DNA of 64,000 bases from Paragemmobacter ruber. Its GTDB lineage: Bacteria > Pseudomonadota > Alphaproteobacteria > Rhodobacterales > Rhodobacteraceae. This document shows, piece after piece, positions 36,421 to 46,268 of this stretch. Numbering within the stretch: position 1 is the first letter of the stretch; each line of letters begins with the position of its first letter. The notes under the pieces are model-generated. The model did not search any database. It was not told where the DNA came from and saw nothing but the letters and a program-made list of their open reading frames with translations. A program made the translations under genes and the position numbers. The DNA lies in contig NZ_JAAATW010000001.1 of assembly GCF_009908315.1 (NCBI RefSeq), positions 62,001 to 126,000 of the forward strand, given 5' to 3'.

Positions 36421-38289
36421 ATGACCAAACCGAACGACAACCCCGCCGATCCGTTCAAGAAGGCGCTGGCCGAAGCCACCCGCACCATGGCCGATGACCC
36501 GGACATGACGGTGCAATATTCGGTGGATCCCCCGGGCATGAACCGCGAAGGCGTGCGCCTGCCGCAGGTCAGCCGCCGCATGACGCGGGATGAGGTGATG
36601 CTGGCCCGCGGCACCGCCGATGCCTTCGCGCTGCGCCGCAAGTTCCACGATGACGGCGTCGCCGCCCGCTATGCCCCGCAGGGCAACCTTGCCCGCGAAA
36701 TCTACGAGGCGATGGAAACCGCAAGGTGCGAGGCCGTAGGCGCCCGCGCCATGCCCGGCACCGCCGTGAACATCGACGCCAAGATCGCGCATGAGGCGGA
36801 TCGCAAGGGCTATTCCCAGATCACCAGCATGCAGGACGCGCCCCTTGCCGTTGCGGCGGGCTATCTTGTGCGCCACCTCGCCACCGGGCGCGACATGCCC
36901 AAAGGCGCGGGCAATGTGATGGACCTCTGGCGCGGCTTCATCGAGGAACAGGCCGGCGGCACGCTGGAAAACATCGACCACGTGCTGGAAGATCAGGCCG
37001 CCTTCGCCCGTCTGGCGCGCAAGGTGATCTCGGACCTCGGCTATGGCGATCAGCTGGGCGACGACCCCGATCAGGACGACCCCGACGATCAGGAAGGCGA
37101 GGCCGAGGAAGATCAGGACAGCCCCGACAGCACGGGCGAAGAGGAACAGGAAAGCGACGACTCCGAGGCCGCGCCCGAACGCAGCCAAGAGGAACAGCAG
37201 GATCAGTCGCAGGCGCAGGTCACGATGGAGGACAGCGCCGACATGGAACAGGGCGACGAAGCCGAGATGCCCGAAGGCGAGGCCCCGCTGGAGCCGCCGC
37301 CGCCCGCCCCCCATTCCGACGCCGATCCGAACTATACCGTCTACACCTCTGATTTCGACGAGGAAATCCGCGCCGAAGAACTGGCCGAGGCGGCCGAACT
37401 GGAACGCCTGCGCGCCTATCTGGACCAGCAGCTTGAACCCCTGAAAGGCGCCGTGTCGCGGCTGGCGAACAAGTTGCAGCGCCGCCTTCAGGCCCAGCAG
37501 AACCGGTCCTGGCTCTTTGATCTGGAGGAAGGCACGCTGGATGCCGGCCGTCTGGCGCGGGTGGTGGCGAACCCCACCACGCCCCTGTCCTTCAAGCAAG
37601 AGAAGGACACCGAATTCCGCGACACCTGCGTGACGCTGCTTCTGGACAATTCCGGCTCCATGCGGGGCCGCCCCATCTCCATCGCCGCGATCTGCGCCGA
37701 TGTGCTGGCGCGCACGCTGGAACGCTGCTCGGTCAAGGTGGAAATCCTGGGCTTCACCACCCGCGCCTGGAAGGGCGGGCAGTCGCGCGAACGCTGGCTG
37801 GCGCAGGGGCGCCCGCAAGGCCCCGGTCGCCTGAACGACCTGCGCCACATCATCTACAAGGGGGCCGACGCGCCATGGCGGCGCGCGCGGCCGAACCTCG
37901 GGCTGATGATGAAGGAGGGGCTGCTCAAGGAAAACATCGACGGCGAGGCCTTGGAATGGGCCCATCGCCGGATGCTGGCCCGGCCCGAGGCGCGCAAGAT
38001 CCTGATGGTGATCTCCGACGGCGCGCCGGTGGACGACTCAACATTGTCCGTCAACCCCGCGAATTTCCTTGAAAAACACCTGCGCGACGTGATCGCGATG
38101 GTAGAGCGGCGGCGGCAGGTGGAGCTTATCGCCATCGGCATCGGCCATGACGTGACACGCTACTATCAGCGGGCCGTGACGATCACCGATGTCGAACAGC
38201 TGGCCGGCGCGATGACCGAACAGCTGGCCGGGCTTTTCGAGGTCGATCCGAAGAAACGCGCCAAGGCGGGCCTGCGGCGGGCGGGGTAA
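36421..38289 (+). CDS. cobT: Cobaltochelatase subunit CobT
   Basis: Partner of CobS in the aerobic cobalt chelatase ring complex. 622 residues: an N-terminal conserved domain (1-~205), a strongly acidic linker (about 210-330, rich in D/E/Q/S), and a C-terminal von Willebrand A domain with the metal-binding [10 protein letters not shown] near residue 410. The start is ATG 36421. It is separated from cobS by a 7.5-kb block, so it needs its own promoter in the 234-bp gap upstream. Confidence 0.96.
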   Translation: MTKPNDNPADPFKKALAEATRTMADDPDMTVQYSVDPPGMNREGVRLPQVSRRMTRDEVMLARGTADAFALRRKFHDDGVAARYAPQGNLAREIYEAMETARCEAVGARAMPGTAVNIDAKIAHEADRKGYSQITSMQDAPLAVAAGYLVRHLATGRDMPKGAGNVMDLWRGFIEEQAGGTLENIDHVLEDQAAFARLARKVISDLGYGDQLGDDPDQDDPDDQEGEAEEDQDSPDSTGEEEQESDDSEAAPERSQEEQQDQSQAQVTMEDSADMEQGDEAEMPEGEAPLEPPPPAPHSDADPNYTVYTSDFDEEIRAEELAEAAELERLRAYLDQQLEPLKGAVSRLANKLQRRLQAQQNRSWLFDLEEGTLDAGRLARVVANPTTPLSFKQEKDTEFRDTCVTLLLDNSGSMRGRPISIAAICADVLARTLERCSVKVEILGFTTRAWKGGQSRERWLAQGRPQGPGRLNDLRHIIYKGADAPWRRARPNLGLMMKEGLLKENIDGEALEWAHRRMLARPEARKILMVISDGAPVDDSTLSVNPANFLEKHLRDVIAMVERRRQVELIAIGIGHDVTRYYQRAVTITDVEQLAGAMTEQLAGLFEVDPKKRAKAGLRRAG

Positions 38290-38369
38290 GGGAGGGGGGG
38301 CCGTCTGCCCCCCTCTGGGCCATGCGGCCCATTCACCCCCCGAGGATATTTGAACAACGGGGAAGAGCC

Positions 38370-40166
38370 ATGTTCCAGACATTCGAGACGACCGCCGACC
38401 CTTCTGCCGGGCCGGGGCGTCTGGCGCGGCTGCGCGATCACCTGCGGGGCGAAGGGTTGGCGGGGTTCCTCGTGCCGCGGGCCGATGTGCATCAGGGCGA
38501 GTATGTGGCGGCGCGGGATGAACGGCTGCAATGGCTGACCGGTTTCACCGGCTCGGCGGGTTTTGCCATCGTGCTGCCCGATATCGCGGGGGTCTTCATC
38601 GACGGGCGCTACCGGGTGCAGGTCAAGCATCAGGTGGACCTGTCCGCCTTCACTCCCGTGCCATGGCCCGAGGTGAAGCCGGGCCCCTGGATCGCGGAAC
38701 ATCTGGCAGAAGGGGCCATAGGCTTTGACCCCTGGCTGCACACGGCCGACGAGATCGGGCGGATCGAAGAGGCGCTCAACGGATCCGGCGTGACGCTCCG
38801 CCCCGTCGCCAATGCCGTCGATGCCATCTGGCCCGACCAACCCGCCGCACCGCAGGGGGCCGCCTTTCCCCATCCCGTCACCCTGGCGGGCGAGACGTCA
38901 GAGGCCAAGCGCGCGAGGCTGGCCGAGGGGCTGCGCAAGGCCGGGCAGGATGCAGCGATCATCACCCTGCCCGATTCGCTTTGCTGGTTGCTGAACCTGC
39001 GGGGCGCGGATGTGCCGCGCAATCCGATCCTGCATGGCTTTGGCATCCTGCGGGCGGATGGGTCGGTCGATGTCTTCGTGGCACCCGCCAAACTCGGCGA
39101 TGCCACGCGGGGCGCGCTGGATGCGGGCCTGCGTCTGCATGCGGTGGAGCAGTTTGGCCCTGCCCTGCACTCCCTGTCGGGCAGGATCCGGGTGGACCGC
39201 GCCACCGCGCCCCTCGCCGTGTCCCAACGGGTGGAGGCAGGCGGCGGCACGGTGGTCTGGGGCGATGATCCCTGCCGCCTGCCCAAGGCCGCCAAGAACG
39301 CCGCCGAAGTGGCCGGCATGCGCGAGGCGCATCTGCGCGACGGCGCGGCGGTGGTGGAGTTTCTCTGCTGGCTGGACGGGGCCGCCCCCGAAGGCGGCCT
39401 GACGGAGATCGACGTGGTGACCGCGCTGGAAGGCTATCGCCGCGCGACCAACCGGCTGCACGATATCAGCTTTGATACGATCTGCGGCGCGGGTCCGAAC
39501 GGCGCGATCATGCACTACCGCGTCACGGAACAGACGAACCGCCCGGTCCGGCGCGATGAACTTCTGCTGGTGGACAGCGGCGCGCAATATGCCGATGGCA
39601 CGACCGACATCACCCGCACCCTTGCCGTGGGCGATCCGGGCGATGAAGCGCGCGATTGCTATACCCGTGTGCTGCAGGGCCTGATCGCCATCTCGCGCGC
39701 CCGCTGGCCGCGCGGGATCGCGGGCCGCGATCTGGATGCGCTGGCGCGTTTCCCGCTCTGGACGGCGGGGATGGATTTCGACCATGGCACCGGCCATGGC
39801 GTGGGGGCCTTCCTGTCGGTGCATGAGGGACCGCAGCGCATTTCACGCATTTCGGAGGTGCCGCTGGAACCCGGCATGATCCTGTCGAACGAACCAGGCT
39901 ACTATCGCGAAGGCGCCTTCGGCATCCGGCTGGAAAACCTGATCGTCGTGCAGGCCGCGCCCGCACTGGGCGACAATCGCGATCAGCTGTGTTTCGAGAC
40001 GCTGACCTTCGCCCCCTTCGACCGCCGCCTGATCCGCGCCGACCGGCTGTCGCCCGACGAACGCGCCTGGCTGGATGCCTACCATGCCGAGGTCATGGCA
40101 AAACTGTCCCCCCGCCTGTCAGAGGCGGCCCGCAACTGGCTGGCAGCGGCCTGCGCGCCGCTCTGA
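38370..40166 (+). CDS. Xaa-Pro aminopeptidase family protein (M24B)
   Basis: A 598-residue pita-bread metallopeptidase removing N-terminal residues before proline. Two N-terminal creatinase-like domains (about 1-305) precede the catalytic domain (about 310-560). The metal ligands are visible: the two Asp in LLVDSGAQYADGTTDITRT, His in GTGHGVG, and Glu in SNEPGYY and IRLEN. A C-terminal extension of ~60 residues is normal for the long form. ATG 38370 has GGAAG close by. Confidence 0.93.
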   Translation: MFQTFETTADPSAGPGRLARLRDHLRGEGLAGFLVPRADVHQGEYVAARDERLQWLTGFTGSAGFAIVLPDIAGVFIDGRYRVQVKHQVDLSAFTPVPWPEVKPGPWIAEHLAEGAIGFDPWLHTADEIGRIEEALNGSGVTLRPVANAVDAIWPDQPAAPQGAAFPHPVTLAGETSEAKRARLAEGLRKAGQDAAIITLPDSLCWLLNLRGADVPRNPILHGFGILRADGSVDVFVAPAKLGDATRGALDAGLRLHAVEQFGPALHSLSGRIRVDRATAPLAVSQRVEAGGGTVVWGDDPCRLPKAAKNAAEVAGMREAHLRDGAAVVEFLCWLDGAAPEGGLTEIDVVTALEGYRRATNRLHDISFDTICGAGPNGAIMHYRVTEQTNRPVRRDELLLVDSGAQYADGTTDITRTLAVGDPGDEARDCYTRVLQGLIAISRARWPRGIAGRDLDALARFPLWTAGMDFDHGTGHGVGAFLSVHEGPQRISRISEVPLEPGMILSNEPGYYREGAFGIRLENLIVVQAAPALGDNRDQLCFETLTFAPFDRRLIRADRLSPDERAWLDAYHAEVMAKLSPRLSEAARNWLAAACAPL

Positions 40167-40250
40167 CGCGCCCTTCTGACGCAAGGATAGGCAGCATCCC
40201 GCCGCCCAAGGCCCGTTTCGCGCAGAAGCCGGCCTATCGCGGAGGGAACG

Positions 40251-40269
40251 CTTGTCACAAACCTGTGAG
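40251..40269 (+). promoter_or_regulatory. Pho-box-like direct repeat upstream of DUF427 gene
   Basis: TTGTCAC (40252-40258) and CTGTGAG (40263-40269) are 7-mers at 11-bp spacing, each matching five of seven bases of the PhoB half-site CTGTCAT. They lie about 40 bp before the gene. Confidence 0.3.
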
Positions 40270-40307
40270 AGGTTCATCCTGCCTGACAACTGGGGGAGGA
40301 AAGCCGA

Positions 40308-40664
40308 ATGACCGTTACATTTGACAGTGTCACACTGGAAATCCGGCCCGCGCCGGGCCGCTACATCGTGCGCGCCCAAGGGGCGATCATCGGCGAAACC
40401 GACCGCGCGCTGGAACTGACCGAAGGCACGCGCGCCCCGGTGATCTATGTCCCGCGCGAGGATGTGGCGATGGCGCTTCTGGATGCCAGCGACCGGCACA
40501 GCACCTGCCCTTTCAAGGGCGAGGCCCGTTACTTCAGCATCTCTACGCCGGAGGCGCGGCTGGAAAATGCCGTCTGGTCCTATGAGAACCCCAAGCCGGG
40601 GGCCGAGGCGATCGCCGGTTACCTCGCCTTCTACCCTGACAAGGTGCGGGTAGAGCCGCGCTGA
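40308..40664 (+). CDS. DUF427 domain protein
   Basis: A 118-residue single-domain protein. DUF427 hallmarks: an N-terminal strand region ending TDRALELTEG, then PVIYVPREDV and the conserved STCPFKGEARYFSI, and a final SYENP with YLAFYPDKV. Enzymatic function is unestablished. Ribosome site GGGGGAGG. Possible Pho box upstream. Confidence 0.9.
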   Translation: MTVTFDSVTLEIRPAPGRYIVRAQGAIIGETDRALELTEGTRAPVIYVPREDVAMALLDASDRHSTCPFKGEARYFSISTPEARLENAVWSYENPKPGAEAIAGYLAFYPDKVRVEPR

Positions 40665-40682
40665 ACCCTGTGGCGTGCGGCA

Positions 40683-41933
40683 TCAACTCGTGACGTTGAA
40701 GAAACGCGTGAGGATCACGTCATATTCGGCATCAGGCGTCGGGTTGCCATCGAGATCGGTCAACGCGTCAACATCCGCCCCGATGGAAAGCCCGGTCACA
40801 CCGCGCAGGGTGGCCAAAATCTGGCCGCCCCGTCCAGAGATGATCGTGTCGCCTTCCGGGGTTTCGGTGACCGTGACTTCGCCGGTGAACGGGACCGGGT
40901 CGCGGTCGGGACCCGTGCCGTCCCGACCGAAAAAGTCATGGGTGATGATAAGCCGGTCCTGCGTCGGGTCGAAATCCGTGATCTCGACTCCGGACAGGTC
41001 AAGATCGGCATACAGATAGACATCGATGAAATCCGCCCCCGCGCCAGAGGTGACAAGATCACCATGCGAGGCGCCGATGCTGTCGTTCCCCATCCCGCCA
41101 TCCAGCGTGTCAGGATCACGGCTTGCGTAAAAGGAAAGAAAGTTCGTGGCCGACGGCAGGAAGACCGAGTCCGATCTCGTGCCGATCAACGTGTCATCAC
41201 CCGCGCCGCCAAGGACCGAAGAGGCACCGTTTTCCCCGAAGAACCAGTCATCCCCCTCGCCCATGTCGACCTGCCCGGAGCCGGAATGGATAAGGGCATC
41301 GTCACCGCCGCCCATGGTGATGTCCCCGCTAGTGGAACTGCGCACGAGATCGGTGCCATCGGATCCGAGATAGGTGGACGCGCCCGCCAAGGTCGCCATC
41401 CCCCCGCCAGAGCCAGCAATAACCGTATCGGCACCGTCCGCAAAGACCAGCACCCCCGTGGCATCGCCCAGTTCGATGTTGTCATCTCCGTCACCGCCGG
41501 TGACGATATAGCCGCTCCCGGACAGGATGAGGGTGTCGTTGCCCGCCCCGCCATCTATGGACATGGGGTCTGCACCAAGATCGGTGTCATAGTAAAACGT
41601 CAGCGGCTTATTCTCGGAAAACAAAAGCGCCCCTGTCTCGGCCTTGACGGTGATCACGTCATCGCCGCCGAGCGCATCGAACTCTCCCGTCGCGGTCTTG
41701 GGCAGCGTCAGTTGATCGGCCCTTTGGGTGGCAACGGGAAGGGAAGGCGGTTCTTCGTCATCACCCCCGTCATCGTCGGGACCTGCGCTGCCTCCGGTTC
41801 CGTCCCCATCCGGGGTGCCGCCATCCGTGCCGGGTGGATCATCCGAGGCTTGATCCTCTGGCAGATCGTCGTCGTCCATGACGTGGTTAAGGACAAGACC
41901 CGCCGCCAGCATGGACATAACCAGAGCAAACAT
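40683..41933 (-). CDS. RTX-type calcium-binding repeat protein
   Basis: 416 residues from ATG 41933. A hydrophobic N-terminus (MFALVMSMLAAGLVLNHV) is followed by a very acidic D/G/P linker (about 20-65), then nonapeptide-like GGxGxDx repeats (GGAGNDTL, GGDGDDNI, GGGDDALI, GGAGDDTL, GGMGNDSI) expected to bind calcium and form a parallel beta-roll. The final ~95 residues resemble the C-terminal region of RTX proteins. No type I exporter is adjacent. The frame continues upstream to a TTG at 41990 through an ACAACA microsatellite, so the start is uncertain. Possibly membrane-anchored rather than released. Confidence 0.75.
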   Translation of the reverse strand: MFALVMSMLAAGLVLNHVMDDDDLPEDQASDDPPGTDGGTPDGDGTGGSAGPDDDGGDDEEPPSLPVATQRADQLTLPKTATGEFDALGGDDVITVKAETGALLFSENKPLTFYYDTDLGADPMSIDGGAGNDTLILSGSGYIVTGGDGDDNIELGDATGVLVFADGADTVIAGSGGGMATLAGASTYLGSDGTDLVRSSTSGDITMGGGDDALIHSGSGQVDMGEGDDWFFGENGASSVLGGAGDDTLIGTRSDSVFLPSATNFLSFYASRDPDTLDGGMGNDSIGASHGDLVTSGAGADFIDVYLYADLDLSGVEITDFDPTQDRLIITHDFFGRDGTGPDRDPVPFTGEVTVTETPEGDTIISGRGGQILATLRGVTGLSIGADVDALTDLDGNPTPDAEYDVILTRFFNVTS

Positions 41934-42029
41934 CGCCAGCACCACACAACACAACAACACAACAACACAGAATTGTGAGGTTACCTGCAAAAGAATGAAA
42001 TCAACAGGGCCTTTTGGCCCGCGCGGACG

Positions 42030-42437
42030 TCAGGCCGCCGCTGCCACGGCGCGGATACGCTCCACCATCGCGCGCAAGCCATTCGACCGCTGCGAGGACA
42101 GGTGATCCGTCAGGCCCAGCCGCGCCAGTTCCGCAGGCGCGTCCACCCGGCCCACCTCTGCCACCGGCAGCCCGGCATACAGCGCATGCAGAACCGCGAT
42201 CAGGCCCTTCACGATCATTGCGTCGCTGTCGCCCTGAAAATCGAACCGGCCATCGGTGATCACGGGTTGCAGCCAGACCTGAGACGCACAGCCCTGCACC
42301 TTGGTCGCAGGCACCTTGAACGCCTCGTCCATCGCGGGGAAGGCCTTGCCCAGTTCGATCACATGGCGATAGCGGTCTTCCCAGTCGTCAAGGAAGTCGA
42401 AGGTTTCGGCGATCTCTTCGAATGCGGGGGTGGCCAT
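42030..42437 (-). CDS. sufE: SufE family cysteine desulfurase activator
   Basis: A 135-residue partner that takes sulfur from the SufS cysteine desulfurase for Fe-S assembly. The acceptor Cys is in KVQGCASQVWL near residue 50, and LSSQRSNGLRAMVERI forms the conserved C-terminal helix. ATG 42437 is preferred over the preceding GTG. The suf operon is not here, so this is a stand-alone copy. Confidence 0.92.
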   Translation of the reverse strand: MATPAFEEIAETFDFLDDWEDRYRHVIELGKAFPAMDEAFKVPATKVQGCASQVWLQPVITDGRFDFQGDSDAMIVKGLIAVLHALYAGLPVAEVGRVDAPAELARLGLTDHLSSQRSNGLRAMVERIRAVAAAA

Positions 42438-42589
42438 CACGCGCTCCTGTTCTGGGGGACAGACCTAGGCGGTGCGGGGCGAAACGTCCAGCCCGGCCAA
42501 GGTTCTTGCCGCCATGGCCTTCGCGCAAGGCGGCGCTTTTCAAACCCGCCGCCATCGGCTACCCAAGGGGCAACAGACGGGGGACCGGC

Positions 42590-43045
42590 ATGAAGAAGAC
42601 AGTTCTGGCGGCATTTGGCGTGGTTCTGATCGTGGCAGGCTGCGGGGGTATCCGCGAGTCGCGGCTGAACCCGTTCAACTGGTTCGGCCGCGCCGAGCCG
42701 CGCGAAACAGTCGCCGCCGTCGCCACGCCCGAAGATGCCCGGCTTCTGGTCGAACAGGTGGTTGATCTGAAGGTTGAACCCTTCAGCACCGGTGCCATCA
42801 TCCGCGCCCGCGGCATCCCGCCCAGCCAAGGCTGGTGGGATGCGGAACTTGTCGCCCGCCCGCTGGATGAAAACGGGGTCCTTGTGTTCGATTTCCGGGT
42901 GTTCCCGCCCATCGCCCCCACGCCGCAGGGCTCCCCCCGCTCGCGCGAGATTACGGTGGCCACGTCGCTGTCGAATGTGCGGCTGGATGAGGTGCGCGAA
43001 ATCGTCGTCCAAGGCGGGACGAACGCGCTGTCCTCGCGCCGCTAG
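42590..43045 (+). CDS. Hypothetical lipoprotein
   Basis: 151 residues. The lipoprotein signal MKKTVLAAFGVVLIVAGC places the acylated Cys at 18. The mature part begins with a basic RESRLNPFNWFGR motif and continues with a beta-rich domain (LVARPLDENGVLVFDFRVFPP). The pattern is common in Rhodobacteraceae but I know no function. The frame extends upstream without a plausible start. It is convergent with rnd. Confidence 0.78.
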   Translation: MKKTVLAAFGVVLIVAGCGGIRESRLNPFNWFGRAEPRETVAAVATPEDARLLVEQVVDLKVEPFSTGAIIRARGIPPSQGWWDAELVARPLDENGVLVFDFRVFPPIAPTPQGSPRSREITVATSLSNVRLDEVREIVVQGGTNALSSRR

Positions 43046-43091
43046 GGCGCCGGGCGCCCCGTCACACGACACCCCGTCACAGAACGCCCCG

Positions 43092-44249
43092 TTATAGGCG
43101 GATCACCCGCACCTCCGTGCCCTTGGCCGACAGGGCAATCTCGCCCTTGCACAGGCGCAGCGCATCCTCGCCAAAGGCCTCGAACCGCCAGCCCTTCAGC
43201 GCCTCCACATCCCGCTCGCCCGCCGCGATGGCATCCAGATCGGCGGCCGAAGCGATCAGCTTCGACGCCACGCCCAGCTGCTCTGACTTGGCCTTCAGCA
43301 GCACCCGCAAAAGATCGGCCAGCGCCGGGTTCACCTGCAACTGCTCGCGGCTCAGATCGGGCTTGGGCAGATCCTCCTGCCGCGCCTCCATCCCCCGCTT
43401 GATCGCCGCCAGAATCCCGTCGGCAATCTCGGGCTTGCGCCCCTCGCGCAAAAGCAGGCGCGACCGCCCCAGCTCTTCCATCGAACCGGGCCGGGTCGAG
43501 GCCAGTTCCAACAGCGCGTCATCCTTCATCACGCGCGACCGCGGCACATTCATGCGCTGCGCATAATCCTCGCGGAAGCGGGCAAGTTCCCGCACCACGG
43601 CCAGAAACCGCCCCGATGTGGTGCGCGTCTTGACCCGCTGCCATGCCTCGTCGGGATGCACGGTATAGGTCGCCGGATCGGTGAGGATCGCCAACTCCTC
43701 CTCCACCCAGCGGGTGCGTCCATTCTTGGTCAGTTGGCCTGAAAGCCATTCATAGATCACCCGCAGATGGGTGACATCGGCCAGCGCATATTCCTGCTGC
43801 GCGGTGGACAGGGGGCGGCGCGACCAATCGGTGAAGCGCGAGGTCTTGTCGAGGTTCTCTTTCGCGATCTTCTTGACCAGCGTCTCATAGCCCACCTGTT
43901 CGCCGAACCCGCAGACCATGGCCGCGATCTGGGTGTCGAACAGCGGTTCGGGAAAGACCTTTCCCTCTACGAAGAAAATCTCCAGATCCTGCCGCGCCGC
44001 GTGGAAGACCTTCACGGTCGCCTTGTGGCGGAACAGGTCATAAAGCGGCTCAAGGCTCATGCCTTCGCCAAGGATCGGGTCCACCAGCACCGCCTCGCCG
44101 GTCTTGCCGGGCAGCGCCATCTGGATCAGGCACAGCTTTGACCAATAGGTCCGCTCGCGCAGGAATTCCGTGTCGATGGTGACATAGGGCTGGCTTTTGG
44201 CAGCCTCGCAGAAGGCAGCAAGGTCTTCGGTCGTCGTAATCGTGCGCAT
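43092..44249 (-). CDS. rnd: Ribonuclease D
   Basis: A 3'-5' exoribonuclease maturing tRNA and other structured RNAs. 385 residues from ATG 44249 (another ATG just upstream at 44252). The DEDD exonuclease domain has DTEFLRE (Exo I, near residue 20), DTQIAAM (Exo II) and YALADVTHL (Exo III). An HRDC domain follows (about 205-285, beginning FLAVVRELARFREDYA). Confidence 0.95.
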   Translation of the reverse strand: MRTITTTEDLAAFCEAAKSQPYVTIDTEFLRERTYWSKLCLIQMALPGKTGEAVLVDPILGEGMSLEPLYDLFRHKATVKVFHAARQDLEIFFVEGKVFPEPLFDTQIAAMVCGFGEQVGYETLVKKIAKENLDKTSRFTDWSRRPLSTAQQEYALADVTHLRVIYEWLSGQLTKNGRTRWVEEELAILTDPATYTVHPDEAWQRVKTRTTSGRFLAVVRELARFREDYAQRMNVPRSRVMKDDALLELASTRPGSMEELGRSRLLLREGRKPEIADGILAAIKRGMEARQEDLPKPDLSREQLQVNPALADLLRVLLKAKSEQLGVASKLIASAADLDAIAAGERDVEALKGWRFEAFGEDALRLCKGEIALSAKGTEVRVIRL

Positions 44250-44350
44250 CATGCCTTCCGATCGGCCAGGGTGGCACGGGGTCATCCCGCCTGTCTGCTA
44301 TAGGGCCGATGTCGAAAAATGGAAAGATGCGTTGACGCGCGCGTCAGCCG

Positions 44351-44944
44351 TCACAAGAAGACGGGCGTCCGATCCCCCGCCGCGAAACGGCGCAGCACCG
44401 CCGGATAAAGCCGATGCTCCTGCACCAGCACCCGCGCGGCCAGCGTATCCGCCGTATCCCCCGCCAACACCGGCACCCGCGCCTGACCCAGGATCGGGCC
44501 TGCATCCAGCACGGGCGTCACCTCATGCACGGTGCAGCCCGCCTCGGCATCGCCGGCCTCCAGCGCGCGCTGATGCGTGTGCAGGCCGGGATATTTCGGC
44601 AAAAGCGAGGGGTGGATGTTCAGCATCCGCCCGGCAAAACGATCCACAAAAGCAGGCGTCAGCACCCGCATGAAACCCGCAAGGCACAGGATATCGGGGC
44701 GCGCGGCCAGGATCGGCTCCAGCAGCGCCGCCTCAAAGGCCGCGCGGTCGCCGCCAAAGGGCCGATGATCCACCGCCGCCACGGCAACCCCAAGAGCGGC
44801 CGCCCGCGCCAGCCCCGCCGCGCCCGGATCGTTCGACGCCACCAGCACGGCCTGCGCCGGATGGTCGCCAGACGCCATGTCCCGCAGCAGCGCCAGCATG
44901 TTCGACCCGCCACCGGAAATCAGGATGGCGACGCGGGCTGTCAC
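44351..44944 (-). CDS. purN: Phosphoribosylglycinamide formyltransferase
   Basis: Transfers formyl from 10-formyl-THF to GAR, step 3 of purine synthesis. 197 residues. N-terminal [10 protein letters not shown] phosphate loop; the catalytic region has [14 protein letters not shown] and [13 protein letters not shown] with the active-site Asn/His. [17 protein letters not shown] contains the catalytic Asp. The start overlaps the purM stop by 4 bp, so the two are coupled. Confidence 0.96.
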   Translation of the reverse strand: MTARVAILISGGGSNMLALLRDMASGDHPAQAVLVASNDPGAAGLARAAALGVAVAAVDHRPFGGDRAAFEAALLEPILAARPDILCLAGFMRVLTPAFVDRFAGRMLNIHPSLLPKYPGLHTHQRALEAGDAEAGCTVHEVTPVLDAGPILGQARVPVLAGDTADTLAARVLVQEHRLYPAVLRRFAAGDRTPVFL

Positions 44945-45978
44945 AGAAGGCGGCCCGAATAGACCACGCCCTCGCCCGGCACCACATGGCCCAGCGTGAC
45001 CACCGTCTCGCCCATCCCCGCCAGCAGATCGGCAAGCGCCGCGGCCCGCTCCGGCGCCACCACAAGGATCATCCCGATCCCGCAGTTGAAAGTCTTGAGG
45101 AGTTCCGCCTCAGCCATGTTCGCGGTCGTGGCCAGCCAGCGGAACACCGGCGGCAGGGTCCAGGCGTTCAGGTCGATCGCGCAGGCCAGTCCTTCGGGGA
45201 TCACGCGCGGCGGGTTCTCAGTCAGCCCGCCCCCGGTGATATGCGCCAACCCATGCACGCCCCCCGCCCGGATCGCCGCAAGGGCCTGCTTGACATAAAG
45301 CCGCGTCGGCGCCAGCAGCGCCTCGCCCAGGGTGCCGTCCGAGAAGGGCGACGGCGCATCCCAGCCAAGGCCCGACAGTTCCACCACCTTGCGCACAAAG
45401 CTGTAGCCGTTGGAATGAACCCCGTTCGAGGCCAACCCCAGCAGCACGTCACCCTCGGCCACACCGGCGGGCAGATCCGCCCCCCGCTCCATCGCGCCCA
45501 CGGCGAAACCGGCAAGGTCGAAATCGCCCTTGTGATACATCCCCGGCATTTCCGCCGTCTCGCCCCCGATCAGCGCGCAGCCCGAAGCCTCGCACCCGGC
45601 GGCGATGCCTTCGATGATCCGCGCGGCCTGATCCACATCCAGCTTGCCGGTGGCGAAATAGTCCAGAAACAGCAGCGGTTCCGCCCCCTGACAGACCAGA
45701 TCGTTCACGCACATGGCGACAAGGTCGATCCCGATCGTGTCCACGTTGCCCGTGTCGATGGCAATGCGCAGCTTGGTGCCCACACCATCGGTCGCAGCCA
45801 CGAGGATCGGGTCGTTGTATCCCGCTGCCTTCAGATCGAACAGCGCGCCAAACCCGCCCAGCCCCGACATCGTGCCGGGCCGGTTGGTGCGCTTGGCCGC
45901 CGGCTTGATCCGTTCAACCAGCGCGTTGCCCGCGTCGATATCCACCCCCGCCTGCGCATAGGTAAGGCCGTTCGTCAT
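44941..45978 (-). CDS. purM: Phosphoribosylformylglycinamidine cyclo-ligase (AIR synthetase)
   Basis: Closes the imidazole ring to AIR with ATP, step 5 of purine synthesis. 345 residues from ATG 45978. Family segments: [13 protein letters not shown] at the start, [45 protein letters not shown] and [15 protein letters not shown]. First gene of a purMN operon. Confidence 0.97.
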   Translation of the reverse strand: MTNGLTYAQAGVDIDAGNALVERIKPAAKRTNRPGTMSGLGGFGALFDLKAAGYNDPILVAATDGVGTKLRIAIDTGNVDTIGIDLVAMCVNDLVCQGAEPLLFLDYFATGKLDVDQAARIIEGIAAGCEASGCALIGGETAEMPGMYHKGDFDLAGFAVGAMERGADLPAGVAEGDVLLGLASNGVHSNGYSFVRKVVELSGLGWDAPSPFSDGTLGEALLAPTRLYVKQALAAIRAGGVHGLAHITGGGLTENPPRVIPEGLACAIDLNAWTLPPVFRWLATTANMAEAELLKTFNCGIGMILVVAPERAAALADLLAGMGETVVTLGHVVPGEGVVYSGRLL

Positions 45979-46192
45979 CGCGCTTGCTCCGCCAGTCTGT
46001 CCCTGATGGGCGCAGGCCATATACCAGCGCCCGCCCCATCGCAACGGCGCAAAGGCCCCTCGCAGGCCCCTGCCTGCCGCCGCCCGCGCGCGCGGCTAGC
46101 ATAACCCGCCCGCAACAGCGCCACAGGAACCGCCGCCGCTGGCCTCCCCCGACCTTGACCACCCCCGCGCGAAGCCTTACCCCAAAAGACGT

Positions 46193-46268
46193 GGGGCTGT
46201 AGCTCAATGGTTAGAGCCGGGCGCTCATAACGCCTTGGTTGGGGGTTCGAGTCCCTCCGGCCCTACCA
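46193..46268 (+). tRNA. tRNA with CAT anticodon, probably tRNA-Ile2 (lysidine-modified) rather than elongator Met
   Basis: A 76-nt cloverleaf with encoded CCA. Acceptor GGGGCTG pairs with CGGCCCT (G1-U72 and U6-G67 wobbles); D arm AGCTCAATGGTTAGAGC; anticodon stem GGGCG/CGCCT with loop CTCATAA; T arm with TTCGAGT. The short D loop and TTGGT variable region resemble bacterial tRNA-Ile(CAU) more than elongator Met, but both share this loop. The 3' half overlaps the end of a LysR gene on the other strand. Confidence 0.92.
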
